Below, piece after piece: positions 1 to 8,698 of a stretch of 64,000 nt of DNA. A program made the translations under genes and the position numbers. Under the pieces are notes generated by a model, which saw only the letters and a program-made list of their open reading frames with translations, had not been told where the DNA came from and searched no databases. Where the stretch lies: NCBI RefSeq assembly GCF_009937975.1, contig NZ_AP018441.1, forward strand, positions 5,952,001 to 6,016,000. Direction: 5' to 3'. The stretch's first letter is position 1. Each line of letters begins with the position of its first letter. This DNA is from Undibacterium sp. YM2. GTDB taxonomy: Bacteria; Pseudomonadota; Gammaproteobacteria; Burkholderiales; Burkholderiaceae_D.

Positions 1-827
1 GTTACAAGGAAGTGCAATTCCAGTATGAACCGATTGCTGCCGCGTTTGATTATGAATCACGCATCAGCAAGGAAGAACTGGTACTGATTGCCGACATAGG
101 TGGTGGTACCTCAGACTTTTCACTGGTGCGCCTGGCACCGGAACGTGCCCACAAAATAGACAGGAAAGACGATATCCTCGCCAATGGCGGCGTGCACATA
201 GGTGGCACTGACTTTGACAAATACCTGAGCCTGAACCACGTCATGCCGCTGCTGGGCCTGGGTGGCCGCCTCGGCAGCCAGATCGAAGTGCCTTCGAGTT
301 ATTATTTCAACCTGGCGACCTGGCACACGATTAACCTGACGTATACCCAAAAAGTCTGGCGTGAATTGCAAGAAGTTTACCGCGATATCAATACGCCGGA
401 ATTGCGCCTGCGCTTTGAACGCCTGCTGAACCTGGTCGAAGAACGCGATGGTCACTGGCTGGCCATCAAGTCGGAAGAAGCCAAGATATTATTATCGGAT
501 CAACAAGCGATAGATTTGCCACTAGAGCGTTTGCGCAGCAAACAAGCAAGCCCCGTCTGCCATCTGGCACTGGACCAGCAAGGTTTGCAGGCCTCGATTG
601 CCCACCTGACCAGCAATATCGGCGACACCGTCAATACCGTACTGAACATGGCAAACCTGAAACCGGAACAGGTAGATACCGTGTTTTTCACCGGTGGCTC
701 CAGCGGTGTACGCGGCTTACGCCAGCAAATTGCCAGCATCGTACCGAATGCTACGAAGGTCGAAGGTGATCTTTTTGGCAGCATAGGATCAGGCCTGGGC
801 CTGGATGCCGCGCGCAGATTTGCATGA
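1..827 (+). CDS. Hsp70-family protein, YegD type (3' part)
   Basis: The reading frame is open at the left window edge, so the N-terminal part lies outside; the first internal GTG at 12 is not the real start because in-frame residues YKE precede it. The visible 275 residues hold Hsp70 ATPase motifs: the phosphate-2 loop ADIGGGTSDFSLV and, near the C-terminus, the adenosine loop FFTGGSSGVRGL. The protein ends right after the nucleotide-binding fold, so it lacks the substrate-binding domain of DnaK; this is the layout of YegD-like putative chaperones (about 450 residues in E. coli). Cytosolic ATPase of uncertain client. No DnaJ or GrpE partner is visible in the window. Confidence 0.85.
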   Translation, partial: YKEVQFQYEPIAAAFDYESRISKEELVLIADIGGGTSDFSLVRLAPERAHKIDRKDDILANGGVHIGGTDFDKYLSLNHVMPLLGLGGRLGSQIEVPSSYYFNLATWHTINLTYTQKVWRELQEVYRDINTPELRLRFERLLNLVEERDGHWLAIKSEEAKILLSDQQAIDLPLERLRSKQASPVCHLALDQQGLQASIAHLTSNIGDTVNTVLNMANLKPEQVDTVFFTGGSSGVRGLRQQIASIVPNATKVEGDLFGSIGSGLGLDAARRFA

Positions 828-972
828 AAATTGCGCTTGCAAGCCTCATGTCAGTTTTGACTAATATATTTCACTTAAAGTCACAATGTCGGTGAGCCAC
901 GGCCACGCCCGGCACCAAAACTTAAACTATACTTGTTGCATCAATTAGCAGGCTTTTCTACCCGGAGAAGGC

Positions 973-3204
973 ATGTCGAACGAACAAGACGATGATGATG
1001 AGCTGTTCCTGGTTGAGGACGCGGAAGAAGAAGCCGCGACTCAGCAAGCAGGGCGCAGCTGGAAAATCGCCATCGTCGATGATGATGAGGACGTACACCG
1101 CACCACCTGCTTTGCGCTGCAATATGTGCATATCCTGAACCGCCCCCTGGAATTTATCCACACTTACTCCAAGAGTGAAACCCGCAAGGTATTCGCCACT
1201 GAAAGCGATATCGCCGTGGTATTGCTGGACGTGGTCATGGAAACCGAGCATGCCGGGCTGGAGCTGGTCAGTTTCATCCGCGATGAACTGGGCTGGACCG
1301 ATACCCGCATCATCCTGCGTACCGGCCAACCCGGTTATGCGCCGGAAGAAGAAGCCATACGCGACTATGACATCAATGACTATAAAACCAAGAATGAGCT
1401 GACCCGCAAAAAGCTGCTGACATCTTTGACCGCAGCCGTACGCTCGTATGAGCAAATACGTACCATTGATGCCAGCAGGCGCGGCCTGCACCAGATCATC
1501 AGCTCCAGCGCAGCCTTCACTTTCGAGCATGGCATACAGTCTTTTGCCAGCGGCGTGATTACCCAGATCGCCGCCTTGTGTGGCGTACCGCCTGAAGGCT
1601 TGCTGTGTGCCCAGGGTGAGCTCAATGAGCTTGACGAAGAAATCCCTGAGACCTTCAACGTCATCGCTTCTGCCGGGCATTACAGCAACCTGATGAATTG
1701 CCCGATTGATGATATCCACAATGCCCGCGTGCGCGACGCCTTGCGGCATGTGTTGACAAACCGGGAGTCATTGTTCACCGATCACAGCATGACGCTGTAT
1801 TTTTCTGGCCGGGGTAACCGCCCTCTGGCGGCCTTTATCGACTTGCCGTTTTCACTGTCAGAAATCAACCAGCATTTGCTGGAAGTATTTTGTTCCAATC
1901 TAGGCGTTTGCCTTGATAACCTGAGCCTGGTCAACCAGCTCAAGAACCATGCTTACCGCGACCAGTTGCTGAAACTGCCCAACCGCCTGAAGTTCATAGA
2001 GCAGATCAGTGCGACACTGGCCAATGAACTGCCAGGACAAATGGTCGCTCTCATGGACATTGATGATTTTGCCGAAATCAATGACGTGCTCGGCCATCAT
2101 TATGGCGACCTGATACTCAAGGCCGTGGCCGACAGATTGCGTGAAAAGCTCGGTGCTCCCATCTTCCTGGCGCGCATTTCCGGTGACGTATTTGGTCTGC
2201 TCGGTAGCAGGGAGTTGCTTGAACCGGAAACACTGAAGCTGATGTTTGTACAGCCATTCACGATAGCAGAAACTGCCCACGCAGTCTCAATGTCGATAGG
2301 CATGGTAGCACTCGAAGGCTATGTCGGTGATGGTGCCGAACCGCTGAAAGATGCGAGTATCGCCTTGAAGCGTACCAAGATACACCAGCGCGGCAGTTGC
2401 ACCTTGTTCACCCGTTCCATGGGTATAGAAATACGCGAACGCGCAACGCTGATGCAGCATTTGCACAAGGCTTTTGATGCCGAGCGCCTGTTCCTCATGT
2501 ATCAACCGCAAATCGATCTGGAGACTGGCAAATTCACCGGGCTGGAGGCACTGATACGCTGGCGCAATGATGATGGTGTGCTGATACCACCGAATGATTT
2601 TATTCCGCTGGCAGAATATTCCGGCCTCATCATCAGTCTCGGTGCCTGGGTATTGCGTACCGCCTGTTTCATGATGGTCAGACTGCAAAAGGCCGGGATT
2701 GCGCCGCAACGCATGGGGGTGAATGTCTCGGTCGTGCAATTCCGTCAGGATGACTTTATCGCCATCGTTGAATCAGCATTGAAGGATACTGGCTTGCAGC
2801 CAGAAAACCTGGAACTGGAAATCACTGAGTCAGTCACCATGACCAGCGCCATCCTGTTTGAAAGCAAACTCGCCAGCTTGAAAAAACTGGGCGTCAAAAT
2901 CGCCATTGACGATTTTGGCACCGGCTTTTCTTCGCTCAGCTACCTAGACAAATTACCGGTCGACAGACTCAAGATAGACCGTGCCTTCGTCAACCAGATC
3001 GATACGCCAGAAGGGCCACGTATCGCTGAACTGATTACCCAGCTGGGTAAAAAACTAGGCCTGCAAGTCATCGCGGAAGGGGTAGAACATGAAGCCCACT
3101 GGAAGACCTTGGCCGCCATGGGTTGCCATGAAGGACAGGGCTTTTACATAGGCCGCCCCATGCTGGAAGAAAACCTGATCAGCTGGATCAATCTCAGAAA
3201 ATAA
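973..3204 (+). CDS. REC-DUF3369-GGDEF-EAL response regulator (probable c-di-GMP phosphodiesterase)
   Basis: A 743-residue soluble signalling protein. An acidic N-terminus leads into a receiver domain (about residues 30-155) with the acidic cluster VDDDED and the phospho-acceptor in VVLLDVVM. A DUF3369-type sensor region (about 165-330) follows, then a GGDEF domain whose signature is SGDVF near residue 402, so cyclase activity is unlikely. The C-terminal EAL domain (about 500-740) keeps GLEALIRW, DDFGTGFSSLSYL, LKIDRAF and AEGVEH, so it should hydrolyse cyclic di-GMP. The start is supported by GGAGAAGG just upstream. No cognate histidine kinase is adjacent. A PilZ protein at 13.3 kb is a possible effector of the same second messenger, but the link is only inferred. 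Confidence 0.9.
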   Translation: MSNEQDDDDELFLVEDAEEEAATQQAGRSWKIAIVDDDEDVHRTTCFALQYVHILNRPLEFIHTYSKSETRKVFATESDIAVVLLDVVMETEHAGLELVSFIRDELGWTDTRIILRTGQPGYAPEEEAIRDYDINDYKTKNELTRKKLLTSLTAAVRSYEQIRTIDASRRGLHQIISSSAAFTFEHGIQSFASGVITQIAALCGVPPEGLLCAQGELNELDEEIPETFNVIASAGHYSNLMNCPIDDIHNARVRDALRHVLTNRESLFTDHSMTLYFSGRGNRPLAAFIDLPFSLSEINQHLLEVFCSNLGVCLDNLSLVNQLKNHAYRDQLLKLPNRLKFIEQISATLANELPGQMVALMDIDDFAEINDVLGHHYGDLILKAVADRLREKLGAPIFLARISGDVFGLLGSRELLEPETLKLMFVQPFTIAETAHAVSMSIGMVALEGYVGDGAEPLKDASIALKRTKIHQRGSCTLFTRSMGIEIRERATLMQHLHKAFDAERLFLMYQPQIDLETGKFTGLEALIRWRNDDGVLIPPNDFIPLAEYSGLIISLGAWVLRTACFMMVRLQKAGIAPQRMGVNVSVVQFRQDDFIAIVESALKDTGLQPENLELEITESVTMTSAILFESKLASLKKLGVKIAIDDFGTGFSSLSYLDKLPVDRLKIDRAFVNQIDTPEGPRIAELITQLGKKLGLQVIAEGVEHEAHWKTLAAMGCHEGQGFYIGRPMLEENLISWINLRK

Positions 3205-3324
3205 AAGGCTGTCACAAAACGGGCAAGATGCTTCACTCCCACGTCTCGCAACAGCCTTCTATCACAACATCTAAGCCAGATACTGCGCGCAGCATCTGGC
3301 TTCTTAAAGCTTACTTGCTACAGC
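3205..3324. terminator. convergent intergenic region with two inverted repeats
   Basis: This gap separates the GGDEF-EAL gene from the convergent Spy-like gene. It contains an 8-bp perfect pair (AAGGCTGT at 3205-3212 and ACAGCCTT at 3251-3258) and a 7-bp pair (GCCAGAT at 3275-3281 and ATCTGGC at 3294-3300). Both could form transcript hairpins ending the two genes, but neither is followed by a long T tract. Confidence 0.35.
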
Positions 3325-3879
3325 TTACTTCTTGTCCATCATTGCCGGACGATCACCCATTTTATGCTCAGGGCCATGTTCACCCATGGATTTGCCCATG
3401 CGTTCACGCATGTGCGACGCCATGCGGCGATGGCTGTCATCAAAAATCTTTTGCTGCTCAGGTGTCAGCACAGCATAGAAGGTTTTCAGGGCGGTCAGGC
3501 GTGTTTGCATTTTCGCCAGATGCTCTTTCATTTTTTCCAGGCCTTTTTCCATACGCTCTGGCGTCGTCAGTTTTTCCATTTCCTTGCGGTCAGGACGGGC
3601 TGGCATGGTGCCTGGATTCATGGCATCAATGAAGGTTTTCCAGGCTGGTTCTTGCGCAGCCGTGATTTTCAATTTGTCATGCAGTTCAGCCTGGTGCTTG
3701 GCCATGCGCTCCTTCATTTTTTCTGCCCATTTGGCAGGGTCACCAGGTGGCTGGCCATGACCAGCATGGGCAGAGGCAGATGCCGGAGCAGAAGATTGCG
3801 CCAGGGCGCTGCCTGCACTGGCAACACCGAGACTGATTACTGCCAGAGCCATGCAGAATTTTCTTTGTAAGGTTTTCAT
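3325..3879 (-). CDS. Spy/CpxP-like periplasmic LTXXQ-motif protein
   Basis: I place the start at the ATG at 3879 (protein begins MKTLQRKFCMALAV) because it gives a clean Sec signal peptide ending near ALAQ and has an A/G-rich ribosome site upstream; a longer frame to 3918 adds a non-signal leader. The mature protein is mostly charged alpha-helix with a conserved LTPEQQKIFDD segment and many Met and His residues, as in the Spy/CpxP family of periplasmic chaperones and metal-sensing proteins. The N-terminal linker and C-tail are Met/His rich, which may bind metal ions. It is divergent from an OmpR/EnvZ-type pair, as cpxP is from cpxRA in E. coli, so it may be a target of that pair. Confidence 0.8.
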   Translation of the reverse strand: MKTLQRKFCMALAVISLGVASAGSALAQSSAPASASAHAGHGQPPGDPAKWAEKMKERMAKHQAELHDKLKITAAQEPAWKTFIDAMNPGTMPARPDRKEMEKLTTPERMEKGLEKMKEHLAKMQTRLTALKTFYAVLTPEQQKIFDDSHRRMASHMRERMGKSMGEHGPEHKMGDRPAMMDKK

Positions 3880-4165
3880 ATTTTTTCTCTTTCTGAACAC
3901 TAGAACAAGCTCACACATCTGCTACATGCATTCCACAAAATGGTGGGCTAACCTGGCTGATTGCTTTTTTTGGACTTTCATCAAGCCCCGTATTGCTGTC
4001 TCAGACATGGATCGTATCTTGCAGCAGGCTTGTAACGTCGAAATGTCCATCTGCTCTCGCTTTGTATCGACGTGTAACAGTGAAGAATGATAAGGTGGTA
4101 TGTTACGGTTTAAGATAACAAGACGATACAAAATCAGGGTTTTCATCGACTGGATCGGGCTCATA
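3880..4165. promoter_or_regulatory. shared divergent promoter region, Spy-like gene / two-component operon
   Basis: A 286-bp region between two divergent genes must carry both promoters. It includes an inverted repeat TGTTA-N10-TAACA at 4101-4120 and two related GTAAC-containing patches further left (near 4031 and 4072). These are candidate sites for the adjacent OmpR-type regulator. No convincing sigma-70 promoter could be fixed by eye. Confidence 0.35.
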
Positions 4166-4903
4166 ATGAAGAACATGGACACACCAAATAAAATTCTCAT
4201 CGTTGACGATGACCGCGACATCCGCAACCTGCTGGCCGATTATCTGGATAATAATGGCTACAGCACCATCATGGCTGCCGAAGGCAATGCCATGTGGGCC
4301 GCCCTGCAAAATCACCAGGTCGATCTGGTCGTACTGGATTTGAATTTGCCCGGCGATGATGGGCTGACACTCTGCCGCACCTTGCGCAGCAAATCAACTT
4401 TGCCCGTCATCATGCTGACTGCACGCGGCGAGCCGCTGGACCGCATACTGGGCCTGGAGATGGGGGCAGATGATTACCTGCCCAAGCCTTTTGAACCACG
4501 CGAATTGCTGGCCCGCATACGCAGCGTATTGCGCCGCACCCAGACCAATGCCAACACACATTCTGGTGAGGCCTTGCAAAAACTTAAATTTGCCGGCTGG
4601 ACCCTGGACCTGACGGCACGCCACCTGATCAGCCCTGACGGCATGGTGGTGTCCTTGTCGGGTGCAGAATTCCGCATGCTGAATATCTTCCTTGAGCACC
4701 CCAACCGCGTACTGAACCGTGACCAGTTGCTGAACATGACGCATGGCCGCGATGCCGACCCGTTTGACCGCTCCATTGATATTCAGATCAGCCGCTTGCG
4801 GCAAAAACTGCGCGAAGATGCGCGTTCACCTCAGATTATCAAAACCGTCAGGAACGGTGGCTATGTACTGGCCGTGACTGTCGTCGTGGAGCAAGATGCA
4901 TGA
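4166..4903 (+). CDS. OmpR-family DNA-binding response regulator
   Basis: The start is taken at ATG 4166 (MKNMDTPNKILIV), close to the receiver domain; the frame could extend to 4100 but those 22 residues look non-native. The receiver domain has the acidic pair in LIVDDDRD, phospho-acceptor Asp in VVLDLNLPG, and the conserved Lys in DDYLPKPFEPREL. The C-terminal winged-helix domain carries the expected LSGAEFRMLNIF and SIDIQISRLRQKL segments that contact DNA and RNA polymerase. Its stop overlaps the start of the following histidine kinase (ATGA), showing translational coupling, so the kinase is its partner. Likely target: the divergent Spy-like gene, by analogy with CpxR/cpxP. Confidence 0.92.
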   Translation: MKNMDTPNKILIVDDDRDIRNLLADYLDNNGYSTIMAAEGNAMWAALQNHQVDLVVLDLNLPGDDGLTLCRTLRSKSTLPVIMLTARGEPLDRILGLEMGADDYLPKPFEPRELLARIRSVLRRTQTNANTHSGEALQKLKFAGWTLDLTARHLISPDGMVVSLSGAEFRMLNIFLEHPNRVLNRDQLLNMTHGRDADPFDRSIDIQISRLRQKLREDARSPQIIKTVRNGGYVLAVTVVVEQDA

Positions 4904-6246
4904 AAATCCTATCGTCGATGTGGGGCAGAGTATTTGCCATCCTGCTGTTAGGCGTCATCGCATCGGCGGTACTGACCTGGTCGCTGGCTTTTGGCGAAAG
5001 ACAGAAAACCATATCGCAATACCGGGATTCTCATGCCGTTGAACGGGCTGAACAATTGGTGCTGGCACTTGATGCCCTGCCAGCAGAGAACCGCGAAAAA
5101 TTCCTGGCGACAGCACCGCGCCTGGGTTTGAAAGTAGCTACCCTGCCTGCCGAAACCACCGACCAGGCCCCCCGTTCAGAATATGCGGCTGCCGTCAGCG
5201 AAAGGCTGGGCAAGACTTTTCGTGTGATGTCATTGGCACAGGACCCGGCATCCTGCCCGCGCAACCCGCAAAACATACAGACCAACCGCCTGCCCTGCGA
5301 GGCGCTGGGCATCACCCTGCATGATGGCACTGCCCTGCGCCTGACGGTCTTGCCACCGCGCAACCCGGCACCACCATTGCGCCCTGACTTTTTGCAATAC
5401 CTGTTCCTGTTCCTGGCCAGCATCGCTGTGCTGGCTTTCCTGATCGCCCGCATGACCATGCGTCCCTTGCGGCAAATGGCACAGGCAGCCACCGCACTGG
5501 GCCAGGATATCAACCGCCCGCCACTGCCGGAAAAAGGCGCGACAGAAATTTTGCAAGCCACCCGTGCCTTCAATGCCATGCAGGCCAGGATACGCCAGCA
5601 CATTGCCCAGCGCACCCACATGCTGGCAGCCATTACCCATGACCTGCAAACCCCGCTGACGCGCCTGCGCCTGCGCCTGGAAAAGGTCAAGGATGAAGAA
5701 TTGCGCGACAAGCTCATAGAAGACCTGTCAGGCATGCAGATGATGATACGCGAAGGTCTTGATCTGGCGCGCAGCATGGACAGCAATGAAGCCCTGAAAC
5801 CGCTGGACCTCGATTCCCTGCTTGACAGTGTCTGTGCCGACGCTGCGGATGCCGGGCAAAATGTCAGCTTTGAAGGCAAACCCGGCCTGACCGTCATGGC
5901 CAGGCCACAGGCCCTGCGCCGCTGCCTGACCAACCTCATCGACAATGCCGTCAAATATGGCCAGTATGCGACAGTCAGCCTGGTGGCAGGCAAGGATGCT
6001 GCCAAGGATGTCTTGCATGTGCTGATACGCGATGGCGGTCATGGCATACCGCCTGAATTCCAAAGCAAGGTATTTGAACCCTTCTTTCGCATGGAAACTT
6101 CGCGCTCCAGGGAATCCGGCGGTACCGGACTGGGCCTGACGATAGCCCAGAATATCGCCCAGCAACATGGCGGTAAATTACAGTTAAGCAATCTGCCCGA
6201 AGGTGGCCTGGAAGTGCGCCTGACCCTGCCCCTGCAAACGGCCTGA
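4900..6246 (+). CDS. EnvZ/CpxA-like sensor histidine kinase
   Basis: A 448-residue inner-membrane kinase. One transmembrane helix lies near residues 8-27, a periplasmic sensor segment spans about 30-160 with two cysteines that could form a disulfide, and a second helix (YLFLFLASIAVLAFLIA) precedes a HAMP linker. The dimerisation domain has the phospho-acceptor His near residue 246 in AAITHDLQTPLTRLR. The ATPase domain shows the N box NLIDNAVKYG, the G1 box RDGGHGIP and G2 box GGTGLGLTIAQ. The gene overlaps the upstream regulator by 4 bp. The signal sensed is unknown; envelope or metal stress is an inference from the Spy-like neighbour. Confidence 0.92.
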   Translation: MKILSSMWGRVFAILLLGVIASAVLTWSLAFGERQKTISQYRDSHAVERAEQLVLALDALPAENREKFLATAPRLGLKVATLPAETTDQAPRSEYAAAVSERLGKTFRVMSLAQDPASCPRNPQNIQTNRLPCEALGITLHDGTALRLTVLPPRNPAPPLRPDFLQYLFLFLASIAVLAFLIARMTMRPLRQMAQAATALGQDINRPPLPEKGATEILQATRAFNAMQARIRQHIAQRTHMLAAITHDLQTPLTRLRLRLEKVKDEELRDKLIEDLSGMQMMIREGLDLARSMDSNEALKPLDLDSLLDSVCADAADAGQNVSFEGKPGLTVMARPQALRRCLTNLIDNAVKYGQYATVSLVAGKDAAKDVLHVLIRDGGHGIPPEFQSKVFEPFFRMETSRSRESGGTGLGLTIAQNIAQQHGGKLQLSNLPEGGLEVRLTLPLQTA

Positions 6247-6423
6247 GTCCCTCTTTTCTGCCCCTGCCCCGCAGGCTATGCCAGCCCTGCCGGGCAGTGG
6301 TGCCGCCTGCTTTGCACAATACTGAGCTGTTGCTGGCATCAGCAATACTCAAAAAGTCTGCCACACCCTGTCCAGGCAAGCCCACGTCCCTGTAAAATCC
6401 GGGGAAAACCTGAGGACTTGCCC

Positions 6424-6897
6424 ATGATTAATCTACAATTAAGTGATGTCAGCCACATCATACAACTCTCGATCGCCCCGGTATTCCTGCTGACCGGTGT
6501 TGGCACCACGCTCTCTGTGCTGACCAGCCGTCTGGCACGCATCATAGACCGCTCCAGGGTGGTGGAAGACCTGCTGCACGGCGAGAACAGCCCAGCAGTC
6601 AGCCCTCCCGGCGTGGAAGAAGAATTGCATGAACTGTATGAGCGTTCGCACCTGATCAACCGTGCCATCACCCTCAGCACCTCCTGCGGTCTGCTGATCT
6701 GTCTGGTGATTGCCACCCTGTTCATGGGGGATGCGACCAGCCTGAACCTCGACAAGCTGATCGCCACACTGTTTGTAGGTGGGGTGTTTTCCCTGATAGG
6801 CAGCTTCATTTATTTCATGCGCGAGATTTTTGTAGCGACCAAGACTTTGACGCGTCAGCGCAAACTGGGCAGGCGCAAAATCATAGAACGCGAATAA
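6424..6897 (+). CDS. DUF2721 family membrane protein
   Basis: The ATG at 6424 is chosen because TGAGGA sits 7-8 bases upstream; an in-frame TTG at 6418 would leave no spacing. The 157-residue protein has an N-terminal hydrophobic segment (IAPVFLLTGVGTTLSVL) followed by the basic stretch TSRLARIIDRSR, and two further membrane helices near the C-terminus. This pattern matches DUF2721, whose function is not known. It stands alone and ends at a hairpin terminator. Confidence 0.8.
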   Translation: MINLQLSDVSHIIQLSIAPVFLLTGVGTTLSVLTSRLARIIDRSRVVEDLLHGENSPAVSPPGVEEELHELYERSHLINRAITLSTSCGLLICLVIATLFMGDATSLNLDKLIATLFVGGVFSLIGSFIYFMREIFVATKTLTRQRKLGRRKIIERE

Positions 6898-6912
6898 ATC
6901 TGTGCATCCAGC

Positions 6913-6947
6913 AAAAAGCCCCGCATCGCAAGATGACGGGGCTTTTT
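6913..6947. terminator. bidirectional intrinsic terminator
   Basis: AAAAAGCCCCG at 6913-6923 pairs with CGGGGCTTTTT at 6937-6947 around a short loop. The GC stem with A/T tracts on both sides would stop transcription of the DUF2721 gene on the plus strand and of the lipoprotein gene on the minus strand. Confidence 0.85.
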
Positions 6948-6987
6948 GCTGGCTGACTGCCTTATTCAAGGCTGCTATTTCAAGATA

Positions 6988-8391
6988 TTACTTCACTACC
7001 GCCGGTGCCTGTACCGTAACGATGACATCAATCGAAGCAGAACCTGGATTGGCCACGGTAATTGGCTGGTAGCTGCCCGTAGCACGGAAAATCAGGGTAC
7101 CCGGTGTGGCTGGCGCGATGAACCCGGCATTGCTGGTACCTGCACCAGCCAATGCAACAGTAGGGCCGGCAATCTGCGTCCAGCTGTAATAGATGATATT
7201 GCTGGTGTTCGACGGTGCATCCACCTTCAGGGTCACAGCGCTGCCGGTCAGCACTACCTGTACCGGGGTATACGACACCAGCGAGATAGGTGGCAGCGGA
7301 TCGACATAAAACACTACATCCAGTTGCACCAGCGGGTCCAGCGAGAAACCACCGGGCTGGATAACGGAATTGGACGCATTGAGGGTGAATACAAAAGGTG
7401 TACGGGTATCGACAAACTTGGGTAAAGCCGCGCTGGCGACACTGCTGAAAGCATTGAAGATTTCTACCGAAGGACCAGATTTCTGCTTCCAGTAATAATA
7501 GATAGGCGTACTGCTGTCGACCTTGCCATTCGCATCGTATTTGACTGACTTGCTGCCATCCAGCGTGATGGTTGAGCCTGCTGCAACCACGCCGCCACTG
7601 TAAGAGATAGGCACGACCGTAGGTTTGACAATAGGCGTCACTGTCACGGTCTGGGTTGCGGTACCGACTTTTTGCTTGTCATCAGTGACGCGGCACTGGA
7701 TTTTCAAAGCCGTGGATTCTTTCACTACCGGCGCGGTAAAGCTGGTCGCGGCAGCATCTGTCGGTGCCAGGGTGATAGTGGTACCGGCAGCATCGCTGAC
7801 TACCCATTGATAAGAGTAGGGCTCGCCTGTGGCGGCTGGCGTACCACCGCTACCGGCACAACTCAAACTGACCTTGTCACCTGACGCAGCTGTTGTGTTA
7901 CCGCTGACCTTGGCTACCGGATTGGCCGTGGCAGAGGCTTCCTGCTTGACCAGCAAAGTTGTGGATGCCTTGACAGTATTGCCTTTGGCATCAACCGCAT
8001 TGAGCGTGAATTTATAGGTATAGTCCGCCGTCAACAAGGTAGGCGGTGTCACTTGCAGCACGCAACTCGCATCCGCCCCTGTACTGCTCTTGCTGATGGT
8101 CTTGCAGTCAGCATTCGTCACCGCTGCCAGCGGGTTGGCCGACAAGGTCAGGTTTTCTACCTGCCAGTACATATTCGTGATGACACCCGCAGTGCTGCTG
8201 GCCTGGCCATTTAAGCTCAGGGGCGCGCCGCTGGTCACGGTCAGCGCATCAGGGACGGCAATTGCCATGGGGGCGGCAGTCGAACCGCCACCTGTACCCG
8301 CGGTACCACCACTACCGCCACTGCCTCCACCACAGGCCACCATAGCCAGGCTGGAAAAAAAGATTAGGGCTGTTTTGATTTGCTGAACCAC
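6988..8391 (-). CDS. secreted lipoprotein with Ig/PKD-like repeats
   Basis: A 467-residue protein with a lipoprotein signal: a hydrophobic core (LIFFSSLAMVAC) ends at a lipobox Cys followed by a Gly/Ser-rich linker. The rest is a series of beta-sandwich-like repeats with phrases such as LNGQASSTAG, LSCAGSGGTP, LDGSKSVKYD and YYWKQKSGP, typical of PKD or cadherin-like Ig folds. These usually give adhesion or spacing at the cell surface. The gene is alone on its strand with a terminator at its 3' end. Exact domain boundaries and ligand are unknown. Confidence 0.75.
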   Translation of the reverse strand: MVQQIKTALIFFSSLAMVACGGGSGGSGGTAGTGGGSTAAPMAIAVPDALTVTSGAPLSLNGQASSTAGVITNMYWQVENLTLSANPLAAVTNADCKTISKSSTGADASCVLQVTPPTLLTADYTYKFTLNAVDAKGNTVKASTTLLVKQEASATANPVAKVSGNTTAASGDKVSLSCAGSGGTPAATGEPYSYQWVVSDAAGTTITLAPTDAAATSFTAPVVKESTALKIQCRVTDDKQKVGTATQTVTVTPIVKPTVVPISYSGGVVAAGSTITLDGSKSVKYDANGKVDSSTPIYYYWKQKSGPSVEIFNAFSSVASAALPKFVDTRTPFVFTLNASNSVIQPGGFSLDPLVQLDVVFYVDPLPPISLVSYTPVQVVLTGSAVTLKVDAPSNTSNIIYYSWTQIAGPTVALAGAGTSNAGFIAPATPGTLIFRATGSYQPITVANPGSASIDVIVTVQAPAVVK

Positions 8392-8580
8392 GCTGACTCC
8401 GATGTCTTGCTGAATAGGGGAATGCTTAACATTGTAGCTTCATGCCAGCGTTTGCAATACCTTTCAGCCGAATGTTGACAAAATGTTTCAAGTTTTTGGA
8501 AAACATCAATATTTTGCGAACGATCGTGCAAAAAATAATTAGGTATGGCACTCTAATCAAAAATAATCAAAAACAAATAA

Positions 8581-8679
8581 GGGCTTGCACAAAATTGTCC
8601 CAGCAAGGCGTAGCGACGAAGACAGTACTTCAGTACGGCTAGGCGCTGCAACGCAGCTGGGGCGGTTTTGTGAAAGCCC
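8581..8679. repeat. 99-bp hairpin element in front of the acyl-CoA ligase
   Basis: The 24-base arms at 8581-8604 and 8656-8679 are inverted repeats with four mismatches. Between them lies a core GTACT-TC-AGTAC. The element ends about 8 bases before the ribosome site of the ligase gene. The rest of the 307-bp gap (8392-8580) is AT-rich and shows nothing else I can name. The core also occurs in the element at 14839-14977. Confidence 0.75.
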
Positions 8680-8698
8680 GTCCAAATGGAGACTGACG

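Noticed and set aside
1..827. Link between the YegD-like Hsp70 and the AAA+/kinase operon as one chaperone system
   Set aside because: They are about 31 kb apart with many unrelated genes between; no sequence evidence of a link.
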